Origin: Sediminibacterium sp.
GTDB taxonomy: Bacteria; Bacteroidota; Bacteroidia; Chitinophagales; Chitinophagaceae
Assembly: GCA_028288645.1 (NCBI GenBank)
Contig: JAQBNJ010000142.1
Coordinates: 1-11,018 of the forward strand
Length of the DNA stretch: 11,018 bases
Direction of reading: 5' to 3'
Positions within the stretch are counted from its first letter, which is position 1. Each line of letters starts with the position of its first letter. The notes under the pieces are model-generated. The model saw only the letters and a list, made by a program, of their open reading frames with translations. It was not told the origin of the DNA and ran no database searches. A program made the translations under genes and the position numbers. This document shows, in pieces, positions 5,237 through 11,018 of this stretch.

Positions 5237-6370
5237 TCATCCTTTCCAGTCAAGCTTCATCAACTCAATAAACTTCTTCATCTCATCCATCGTACCCACA
5301 CTCACTCTTGCCCATTTTCCATCGGGATAATTGTTGGAGCGAACGATGGTGTTCTTTTTAAACATGTCCTGCGCAAAATCGCCGGGGTATTTGCCGAGCG
5401 GGAAGAAAAGGAAATTAGTATGGGAAGGAATGCAGTTGATGTTCATACCTTTTAAAGCACTGAAAGTATAATTACGCGCCGCTTCATTTTTTTGTTTGCA
5501 GGAGGCGCGGTGTGCTTCATCTTTCAAACTAGCTAGTGCTGCGGCCATGGTAAGATTGCTCACGGTCATCTGGGTGCTGCTGAAATAGTTTTTGTCCAGC
5601 CCATCTATCAGGGTGGAATGACCAACCACAAAGCCAACACGCAAACCAGCCATCGCATGGATCTTTGAAAAAGTGCGCACGACGATAATATTTGGATTTT
5701 TATCGATCAGGCTGATCATCGACTCACTATCCGGTGCCTCCAGGAAATCGATATAGGCTTCGTCGATCACTACCACTGCTTTTTTAGAAGCTTCCACGCA
5801 GAAATTTTTCAAAACATTGGTTGGTATGATGGTGCTGCTTGGATTAGCCGGGTTGCAGAGGTACACCATTTGCGTATCGCTTGTGATAGCCCGAAGCATT
5901 GCGGGAAGATCATGTGTTTTTTCTGGCGTAAGCGGGATCTCTATTACTTTGGTGCCGACCTTTTTCGCTGTGTTAGGCAATGTTGCAAAAATAGGTGTAG
6001 CGGTCACAAGATTACCTTTATTGAAATGTCTCGCTAATAAATTCAGTGAATCGCCGGAACCCGCGGTGATCAATACCTGGTCGCTTTTTACATTGCAATA
6101 TTTCGCAATTTCGGCGCTAAAACTTTGCAATGAAGGCACATTGAATTGGTAACGGTGTGCTTCAGATAGCATACCGAGAATGGCTTCTTTTGCTTTTGGT
6201 GATATGCCATATGGATTTTCATTTGAACCGAGGTTGATCAATCCTTCGGGCGCACCGAAACTTCTTGGAATGCCTTCCTCATTTCCCATCGATTTAAAAC
6301 TGATACCCAGTCCGATGGCTGCAAGGGAATTATAACGTAGCCAGTCGCGGCGGTTGATCTTTGATGACAT
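5237..6370 (-). CDS. Tat-signal PLP-dependent aminotransferase, HisC-like
   Basis: The 377-residue product is a class I/II (fold type I) aminotransferase resembling histidinol-phosphate aminotransferase. Visible elements: substrate-side NLGSNENPYG (46-55), PLP-phosphate loop TAGSGDSL (102-109), N173 in CNPANPSS, D203 and Y206 in VIDEAYIDF, the Schiff-base lysine K236 in TFSKIHAMAGLRVG with R244, and the carboxylate-binding Arg in WARVSVG near the C-terminus. It starts with SKINRRDWLRYNSLAAIGLG, a twin-arginine motif (RRDWLR against consensus RRxFLK) followed by a weakly hydrophobic stretch, so it is probably exported folded with PLP already bound, or membrane-anchored since no AxA cleavage site is evident. 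The window has no other histidine biosynthesis gene, and an exported enzyme would not serve that pathway, so I do not name it hisC. It lies upstream of a strong terminator and about 100 nt downstream of the phosphoesterase gene. Confidence 0.9.
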   Translation of the reverse strand: MSSKINRRDWLRYNSLAAIGLGISFKSMGNEEGIPRSFGAPEGLINLGSNENPYGISPKAKEAILGMLSEAHRYQFNVPSLQSFSAEIAKYCNVKSDQVLITAGSGDSLNLLARHFNKGNLVTATPIFATLPNTAKKVGTKVIEIPLTPEKTHDLPAMLRAITSDTQMVYLCNPANPSSTIIPTNVLKNFCVEASKKAVVVIDEAYIDFLEAPDSESMISLIDKNPNIIVVRTFSKIHAMAGLRVGFVVGHSTLIDGLDKNYFSSTQMTVSNLTMAAALASLKDEAHRASCKQKNEAARNYTFSALKGMNINCIPSHTNFLFFPLGKYPGDFAQDMFKKNTIVRSNNYPDGKWARVSVGTMDEMKKFIELMKLDWKG

Positions 6371-6472
6371 ATCATATTGTTTTGGTGAGCGGATGCCTTT
6401 AAATTAATACTATTTATTCATCGGGAAAAGACAATTTGAAGATTTAATCCCCCCATGCGCGATCAAATTGCT

Positions 6473-6967
6473 TCAGCGCGACCCAAGTTCTATGACCTCG
6501 CATTCTTTGATATCTTTTCCGTCGATCGCAAAACGGATCAATGTCCTTATTTTATGCCAGCCATATTTGCCTGCTGCGCCGGGGTTCATATGAAGACAAT
6601 GCTGTTTATCATCATACATCACTTTCAGGATATGTGAATGCCCACTGATAAAGAGTTGCGGATGATGTTCCTCTATCAGCAGTTTTGATGCGGGATTGTA
6701 TTTGGGAGGGAAGCCGCCAATATGTATCATCAATATTTTTACCTGTTCGCAATTCCATACAAGCGTTTCGGGAAATTCACTTCGTATATCATAGCCATCT
6801 ATATTTCCATATACACCGCGCAAAGGTTTGAAAACTTTTAATGCATCCGCGATCTTCGCAGTGCCGAAATCACCGGCATGCCATATCTCATCGCACTGTT
6901 CAAAATGTTTGAACACCGCATCGTCTAAATAATCGTGTGTATCTGAGATCAGGCCGATCCTTGTCAT
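6473..6967 (-). CDS. YfcE/MJ0936-type metallophosphoesterase
   Basis: The 164-residue product carries the full calcineurin-like motif set of the small bacterial YfcE family: SDTHD (8-12), AGDF (31-34), GNID (54-57), a His in MIHIGG (H82), and GHSH (109-112), which together bind two divalent metals. The length is typical for the stand-alone family, with no membrane anchor or signal, so it is cytoplasmic. Such enzymes hydrolyse phosphodiesters in vitro; the physiological substrate is usually unknown. The start ATG at 6967 gives MTRIGLISDTHD, with the first metal motif directly after the opening strand as expected. It is divergent from the DUF1080 gene (76-bp spacer, no clear promoter) and is followed after about 100 bp by the aminotransferase on the same strand. 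Functional linkage between those two is not evident. Confidence 0.92.
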   Translation of the reverse strand: MTRIGLISDTHDYLDDAVFKHFEQCDEIWHAGDFGTAKIADALKVFKPLRGVYGNIDGYDIRSEFPETLVWNCEQVKILMIHIGGFPPKYNPASKLLIEEHHPQLFISGHSHILKVMYDDKQHCLHMNPGAAGKYGWHKIRTLIRFAIDGKDIKECEVIELGSR

Positions 6968-7043
6968 GTGCCGCTAAGTTATCTGTTAAACAAGATAAAT
7001 AATGCGTATTTATTTCTAACTTTCGCTATACTAAAAATGTTAT

Positions 7044-7772
7044 ATGAGAAACCGTTTATTTTACCGTGCTATATTCATACTGACAGTTTTATTGGTAGGT
7101 GATCTTTCATCTCTCGTTGCCCAGTCGGCCAATAGCGATATCCAAGACCCTATCGTTTTATTCGAGGACTGGAAACCTTTATTCAATGGCAAAACACTGA
7201 CAGGTTGGCGAACCTATCAAAATAAGCCCGCTGATTCCTGGTTGGTGAAAGATGGTATGCTGTACAATAAAGGCAATGCAGATCCACAAACGAAACATGC
7301 TGACCTGATCACCGAAAAGGAATACGAAGATTTCGAATTAGCTTTTGATTGGAAAATTGCACCTGCAGCTAACAGTGGCATCTTATATATGGTGACAGAA
7401 GAGTTTGCTTCCTCCTATCAAAGTGGCCCGGAATACCAGTTGATCGATGACAAGGGTTATCCAGCTAAACTCGAGGACTGGCAAAAGACCGGCGCCAACT
7501 ATGCAATGGATCCGCCTTTACTGGATGCAACCAAACCCGCCGGAGAATGGAACCATACCGTGATCAAAGTTTTCAAAGGGCATGTTGAACACTGGCTCAA
7601 CGGAAAAAAAGTTGTAGAATATAGTCTCTGGAGTGAAGCATGGATCGATCACAAATCAAAAGGCAAATGGAAGGATACGCCTGGTTATGGACTTGCAAGA
7701 AAAGGGCATCTTGCCATTCAGGATCATGGGGGAGAAGCGTGGTTTAAGGATATTAAGATCCGTGAGCTATGA
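7044..7772 (+). CDS. Secreted 3-keto-disaccharide hydrolase domain (DUF1080) protein
   Basis: The 242-residue product has a signal peptide (MRNRLFYRAIFILTVLLVGD, cleavage probably after VAQ at about 27) and then a single DUF1080 domain (about 41-242). Family marks are WKPLFNGKTLTGWRTY, SWLVKDGMLYN, EYEDFELAFDWKIAPAANSG (with GILYM following), GPEYQLIDDKGYP, PAGEWNHTVIKVFKGHVEHW, LNGKKVVEY, GHLAIQDHG and WFKDIKIREL. The fold is a concanavalin-like jelly roll. Characterised members cleave 3-keto-glycosides in the periplasmic route for disaccharide and glycoside breakdown in Bacteroidota, so a role in carbohydrate use is likely. No oxidoreductase partner (3-dehydrogenase of the GMC or GFO/IDH type) lies in the window, and the downstream lipoprotein is separated by 283 bp with a palindrome, so partners must be encoded elsewhere. 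Confidence 0.9.
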   Translation: MRNRLFYRAIFILTVLLVGDLSSLVAQSANSDIQDPIVLFEDWKPLFNGKTLTGWRTYQNKPADSWLVKDGMLYNKGNADPQTKHADLITEKEYEDFELAFDWKIAPAANSGILYMVTEEFASSYQSGPEYQLIDDKGYPAKLEDWQKTGANYAMDPPLLDATKPAGEWNHTVIKVFKGHVEHWLNGKKVVEYSLWSEAWIDHKSKGKWKDTPGYGLARKGHLAIQDHGGEAWFKDIKIREL

Positions 7773-8055
7773 GTGCGGAGCGATGAGTAGTGCGTTGTAT
7801 TGTTGAAATGATATTTCTGTTTTATGCGTAAGGATAATATATGTTTTTTGGCAGCTTATATGCATAGAAGAAAAGCTGGAACGCAAAGCAAAGCTTTCGC
7901 AATGAACGCAAGGGGTTTCCCTGCGTACCTTGCGGTACTTAGCGGGCTTTGCGTTCCAGCTTTAAAGCAAAACATTAGGCAACTTAATTTTATGTGATGG
8001 TCGCGCCGTATTATACAAAATAATCTAAAAGCACCACACTTAATAAACGAAATGT
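7773..8055 (+). other. 283-bp spacer dominated by a nested palindrome
   Basis: This co-directional spacer contains no convincing gene. Its right part just before 8056 is AT-rich without a clear TAnnTTTG element. The only prominent structure is the palindrome at 7872-7963, described separately. A 32-codon minus-strand frame starting at 7865 lacks any supporting feature. Confidence 0.6.
7872..7963. repeat. Nested palindromic repeat in the spacer
   Basis: Perfect 18-bp arms AAAGCTGGAACGCAAAGC (7872-7889) and GCTTTGCGTTCCAGCTTT (7946-7963) enclose a second inverted pair CGCAAGG/CCTTGCG (7907-7913, 7928-7934), which competes with a small hairpin GTACC-TTGC-GGTAC (7925-7938). As RNA it would form a long stem with an internal branch. 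It lies 99 nt after one plus gene and 92 nt before the next, so it may act as a terminator or processing site, but no U-tract follows. Confidence 0.75.
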
Positions 8056-8868
8056 ATGCTCAGAAAAATTGGCTCGCTAATTATTGTAACTGTCTTTTTA
8101 GCCTGCGGTACCACTAAGAAAATGAATTTTCCTGTGTGGCAGGGAGGCGTGGCGCATACGGGTACTGAATTTTATCAAACAGTTGCTGCGTCAAAATGGA
8201 GGGAGCGTGATTCGCTTGCTAAAATTGAAATACTCTCGGGTAATATTCCATCATTCCTTCGAAAATTCGTTCGTGTACACAGTTCTATTACAGATAGTAG
8301 TACCGGCAAGTTGATCAATGCGTATTATTTTGTTGCACCTGATTATCTTTCTTTAGGTACAGACGATGATTGGTCACGCATTCCGCTTACGCCGATGGCT
8401 GCGCAGGTAATTGCAGACAGCTTTCATTGTTTTCTGCCAACGCGTAAAATGGTGAATGATATTTATGAACAGGCAACGGTAAAGTTGGCCCCTGTTCCCA
8501 TGTATGCTTTCCGGGATAGTTCGGTAACTATGTGGCAACATCATTTAATTGTAGAGGGCCAACGCAAAGGAAGAAAAGGATTGATTGCCGGAATAAAAAA
8601 AGATGTGGTGCTTTCCGGCAAACTTACACGCGATACAAAGCCTGACCACGAAGCTATTTACGGCTGGCATAAATTAGACGGCAAACCTATACAACCTTTA
8701 TACACCGGGCATATCAACTGGTGGGTTGATTATAGCCACGGCATCCGTCTTGTATATAGGACGATCTGGGTAAATGGCAAAGCAATGGATTACACTGCGG
8801 TGTTTAAAGATCCTGTTCTGCAGAAATTGTTGTGTGATGAGGAGTGGTGTGATTTTCTGCACTACTAA
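8056..8868 (+). CDS. Uncharacterised conserved-looking lipoprotein
   Basis: The 270-residue product starts MLRKIGSLIIVTVFLACG, a lipoprotein signal with lipobox FLAC and acylated Cys17, so it is membrane-anchored in the envelope. No Asp follows the Cys. The C-terminal part carries a dense set of aromatic and polar residues that looks like an active or binding site: MWQHHLIVEGQRKGRKGLIAG (159-179), YGWHKLDGKPIQPLYTGHIN (202-221) and WWVDYSHGIRLV (222-233). I have the impression of similar YGWH...PIQPL...YSHGIRLV proteins in other bacteria without a named function, but cannot confirm a family. The histidines H162/H163, H205, H219 and H228 could bind metal or act in catalysis; this is inference. 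The ATG at 8052 is out of frame. It is convergent with the DinB-like gene. Confidence 0.82.
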   Translation: MLRKIGSLIIVTVFLACGTTKKMNFPVWQGGVAHTGTEFYQTVAASKWRERDSLAKIEILSGNIPSFLRKFVRVHSSITDSSTGKLINAYYFVAPDYLSLGTDDDWSRIPLTPMAAQVIADSFHCFLPTRKMVNDIYEQATVKLAPVPMYAFRDSSVTMWQHHLIVEGQRKGRKGLIAGIKKDVVLSGKLTRDTKPDHEAIYGWHKLDGKPIQPLYTGHINWWVDYSHGIRLVYRTIWVNGKAMDYTAVFKDPVLQKLLCDEEWCDFLHY

Positions 8869-8870
8869 GA

Positions 8871-8968
8871 TTTTGAAATTTTGGAATTGGGAGATTGGGA
8901 AATTTCTTGTAGTAACAGGGGCTTAATCAATTTCAAAATTTCTCAATTTCAAAATTCCAAAATTCAAA
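8871..8968. repeat. Imperfect palindrome (TTTTGAAATTTTGGAATT type) between convergent genes
   Basis: The left arm 8871-8906 and the right arm about 8928-8968 are imperfectly complementary, including ATTTTGGAATT against AATTCCAAAAT and GGGAAATTT against AAATTTCTC. The element begins 3 nt after the plus-strand stop at 8868, and the right arm covers the minus-strand stop codon (8966-8964), so the repeat reaches into the coding end of the DinB-like gene. A/T-rich repeats of this style are common at gene ends in Bacteroidota. A shared bidirectional transcription end is likely. Confidence 0.65.
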
Positions 8969-9473
8969 GATACCTTTCTTCCAACACCTGCTTATGATGC
9001 AGCATATGCCCAAAAATAATATAAGCCAACGCATTGGCCGTAACAGAAAGATTGCTTGAAATACCCTGTTGTGATAATTGTTCTTCGCTGAGGGATGCAA
9101 GTAACAGGTCAGTTGCTTTTCTTACTGCTAAAAATTCTTCTTTGATATCTGCAAAATTTCTTTCGCTGGCCAATGAAGTTTCTGCATAACTGTTTTCATC
9201 AAAAGAGGCGAGCGGTGTTTTATCTTTTCTTGCGATGCGCAAAACGCGGTAGGAAAAGATCCGCTCAGCATCGATGATATGCTGCAGTAATTCTTTTAGT
9301 GTCCATTTACCCGGGGCATAGGCATAGTCAGCTTTATCTTCCGGCAAACCGGTATAAAAATCGCCGAGAGTTTTTGCATACCTGCTAACTGCTTCGGGAA
9401 CACTGTCAGTTTCAACCTGGGAAATATATCTTGAAAAATAAGCAGGAAAATCTGATGCCTGTGGTCTTGACAT
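8964..9473 (-). CDS. DinB/YfiT-superfamily four-helix protein
   Basis: The 169-residue product matches the DinB_2 type: APGKWTLKELLQHIIDAERIF (53-73) with H65, a central helix with RNFADIKEEFLAVR, and a C-terminal GHMLHHKQVLEERYL with H156 and H160 as HxxxH. Those three histidines form the usual metal triad of the superfamily. Related proteins include damage-inducible DinB of Bacillus and thiol transferases using bacillithiol or mycothiol; the substrate here is unknown. It has no signal peptide, so it is cytoplasmic. Its ATG (9473-9471) shares one base with the stop codon of the upstream protease (TAATG), which indicates translational coupling. Why a cytoplasmic DinB-like protein is tied to a protease is unclear. 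Confidence 0.9.
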   Translation of the reverse strand: MSRPQASDFPAYFSRYISQVETDSVPEAVSRYAKTLGDFYTGLPEDKADYAYAPGKWTLKELLQHIIDAERIFSYRVLRIARKDKTPLASFDENSYAETSLASERNFADIKEEFLAVRKATDLLLASLSEEQLSQQGISSNLSVTANALAYIIFGHMLHHKQVLEERYL

Positions 9474-11018
9474 TATAGCTTGGTTTTGGTAGTTGCTTTC
9501 GCATTTACAGTAGGAGCGATCGCTTTCACAGGTTCTTTGATGGCCGTAGCTGTTTTCACGGTATCTGCATCCATCACAGCCTGGTAAGCATTGATGATGC
9601 CACCGGAACGGCTCATCAAATTGAAAGGCATTTCCTCATCCCTGGTGCCGGGCTTCAGGCAATGTATGGTAGTATCGGGTTTTACAGACGATTCTTCAAT
9701 GATCTTTTTTACCTGTACTGCGGTAAGATCAGGATAGTAGCTGCGCAGTAAAGCGGCAAGGCCGGTAACAATAGGGGCGGCCATACTGGTGCCTTGTAAA
9801 TTACCATAATGGTTCCCGCCGGGGATGGTAGAATAAATGCGTACACCCGGTGCAAACACATCTACTTTTTCTTTGCCGTAATTGCTGAATTCCGCGGTGA
9901 TACTTCCTCCTATTTTGGGATCACTGCTTGCGCCTACGGTGATAAAATTTGTTGCATTGGTGTTCCATTGTTTCAGCCATGGATTCGGATATCCTTCCTT
10001 TACATCCAGGTTATTGTTCTCATTGCCTGATGCATGTACGATCAATACATCATGCTGCTCGGCATATTTCACGGCGCTGTCAACCCATCTTTTTTCAGGT
10101 GAGAAATATTTACCAAAACTCATGTTGATCACTTTTGCGCCATTGTCCACTGCATAGCGGATCGCGAGAGCAATATCTTTATCATATTCGTCTCCATCAG
10201 GCACTACGCGTAACATCATGATCTTAACATTGTCGGCCACACCATCCACCCCGATGCCGTTATTTCTCTGCGCACCGATCAGCCCGGCTACATGCGTGCC
10301 ATGCTTGGCATTGTTTATCGGGCCCATGACATCGTTGTTGCCATAGAACTTATCAGACAGGTCGTAGTAATTATCTTTGATGATTTCAGCTCGGTAATCA
10401 ACCGGTGGTGTGTCCTTCGATTCAAAAACGGCTTTTTTGCCCTGTATATATTCGTCGAGGTCGGATAAGGTATTGGTATTGCTTTCATCAGGATCAACCC
10501 CGATCAGTTTGATGCCGGTGAGGTATGCGAGTTTGGCATCGCGCGCTATTTTATTGGTAGGCTCGAATTTTTCCAGTTTTTCGCAGGTATATTCTTCACA
10601 ATCCATTTCCTTGCGCAATACTTTATCGTGACGTTTGAGTGCTCTTGTGGTTACTTCTATAAAAACAAGTTCCATCTGTTCGTCGGGCGTGAAATTCATT
10701 TCCCTGTCCGCTTTTTTCCATGTATCGTATTGATCTTTTTCCGCAGGACTCAATGCGTTTGTGTCAAGTGCAGGCGAAGAAAATTTTGGTTTCAAACGGT
10801 GGTAGATCCTTGACCTTTCATCGGCAGCTTTGCTTACATCGCGGCCATCTTTACCACCTAAGAAATTCCATCCATAAACATCGTCGATATAACCGTTGCC
10901 ATCATCGTCAATACCATTGCCGGGGATTTCTTTGGGATTATGCCACAAAATATTTTTAAGATCCTCGTGTGTGGTATCTATGCCCGAATCGAGTACGGCC
11001 ACAATAACTGGTTTATTC
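9473..11018 (-). CDS. Subtilisin-family (S8) serine protease, 5' end outside window
   Basis: The frame is open past the right edge (NKPVIVAVLDSG visible), so the signal peptide and any propeptide are missing; a GTG at 11002 is an internal codon, not the start. The catalytic triad is complete: Asp in AVLDSGID (codon 10990-10988), His in KHGTHVAG (10303-10301), Ser in GTSMAAP (9787-9785), plus the oxyanion Asn in ASGNEN. After the Asp comes a calcium-loop-like NGIDDDGNGYIDDVYGWNF, typical of Bacteroidota subtilases. About 229 residues separate Asp and His, many more than in subtilisin, and include a charged helical insert with two Cys (CEEYTC). The C-terminus is a Lys/Thr/Ala-rich tail (KTATAIKEPVKAIAPTVNAK...) with no visible type IX secretion sorting domain. 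Likely an exported protease; targets unknown. Confidence 0.95.
   Translation of the reverse strand, partial: NKPVIVAVLDSGIDTTHEDLKNILWHNPKEIPGNGIDDDGNGYIDDVYGWNFLGGKDGRDVSKAADERSRIYHRLKPKFSSPALDTNALSPAEKDQYDTWKKADREMNFTPDEQMELVFIEVTTRALKRHDKVLRKEMDCEEYTCEKLEKFEPTNKIARDAKLAYLTGIKLIGVDPDESNTNTLSDLDEYIQGKKAVFESKDTPPVDYRAEIIKDNYYDLSDKFYGNNDVMGPINNAKHGTHVAGLIGAQRNNGIGVDGVADNVKIMMLRVVPDGDEYDKDIALAIRYAVDNGAKVINMSFGKYFSPEKRWVDSAVKYAEQHDVLIVHASGNENNNLDVKEGYPNPWLKQWNTNATNFITVGASSDPKIGGSITAEFSNYGKEKVDVFAPGVRIYSTIPGGNHYGNLQGTSMAAPIVTGLAALLRSYYPDLTAVQVKKIIEESSVKPDTTIHCLKPGTRDEEMPFNLMSRSGGIINAYQAVMDADTVKTATAIKEPVKAIAPTVNAKATTKTKL

Noticed and set aside
5817..6152. Plus-strand frame of 111 codons
   Set aside because: It is antisense to the aminotransferase core that includes the conserved CNPANPSS region.
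5237..6967. Histidine biosynthesis operon
   Set aside because: A HisC-like enzyme beside a phosphoesterase is suggestive, but the phosphoesterase is YfcE-like rather than histidinol phosphatase, the aminotransferase has a Tat signal, and no other his gene is present.
7872..7963. Insertion sequence or MITE with terminal inverted repeats
   Set aside because: I see no flanking target-site duplication and no transposase; the arms form a hairpin repeat rather than element ends, though a non-autonomous element cannot be fully excluded.
11000..11002. GTG as start of the subtilase
   Set aside because: The codon is the Val of the conserved strand leading to the catalytic Asp, and the frame is open up to the window edge with fitting residues, so the gene begins outside.

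Overview
The window looks like a chromosomal segment of a Bacteroidota bacterium, most plausibly from the Chitinophagaceae or a close relative. The signs are moderate GC with AT-rich spacers, weak or absent Shine-Dalgarno sequences, candidate TAnnTTTG promoter elements, several palindromic repeats of kinds common between genes in this phylum, and genes typical of it: LytS/LytTR pair, 3-keto-disaccharide hydrolase (DUF1080) domain, TolB-like propeller, S8 protease with an extra insert, short lipoproteins. The lineage is inferred from protein style, not from a marker gene.

Layout. (1) A TPR lipoprotein (minus, running off the left edge) is divergent from a secreted six-bladed TolB-like propeller (plus), which is followed by a four-helix histidine-rich membrane protein of the type often labelled 'cytochrome B'. 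(2) A palindromic repeat separates that gene from a 52-residue minus-strand ORF that has not been characterised. (3) A divergent spacer carries a perfect 9-bp direct repeat with a 21-bp period, followed by a LytS-type histidine kinase overlapping a LytTR response regulator by 4 nt, then a small four-helix membrane protein. (4) Convergent with these are a Tat-signal aminotransferase of the HisC type and a YfcE-like metallophosphoesterase, both minus. (5) Two plus-strand envelope genes follow: a secreted DUF1080 protein and an uncharacterised lipoprotein. (6) Convergent again are a DinB-like protein and a subtilisin-family protease, whose start lies outside the right edge; they overlap as TAATG.

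Most of the genes act at or outside the cytoplasmic membrane (two lipoproteins, two or three exported enzymes or binding proteins, three integral membrane proteins). No pathway ties the whole window together; it reads as several short transcription units. The best-supported functional unit is the kinase/regulator pair. The most interesting hypothesis is that this LytTR regulator acts on the direct repeat between its own operon and the divergent small ORF, making that ORF a candidate target.

The spacers hold unusual amounts of repeat DNA: four palindromes of different sequence, three of them exactly at convergent gene ends, and two copies of a heptameric repeat that directly follow or nearly follow a stop codon. 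I saw no tRNA, rRNA, CRISPR array, transposase, phage gene or defence system.
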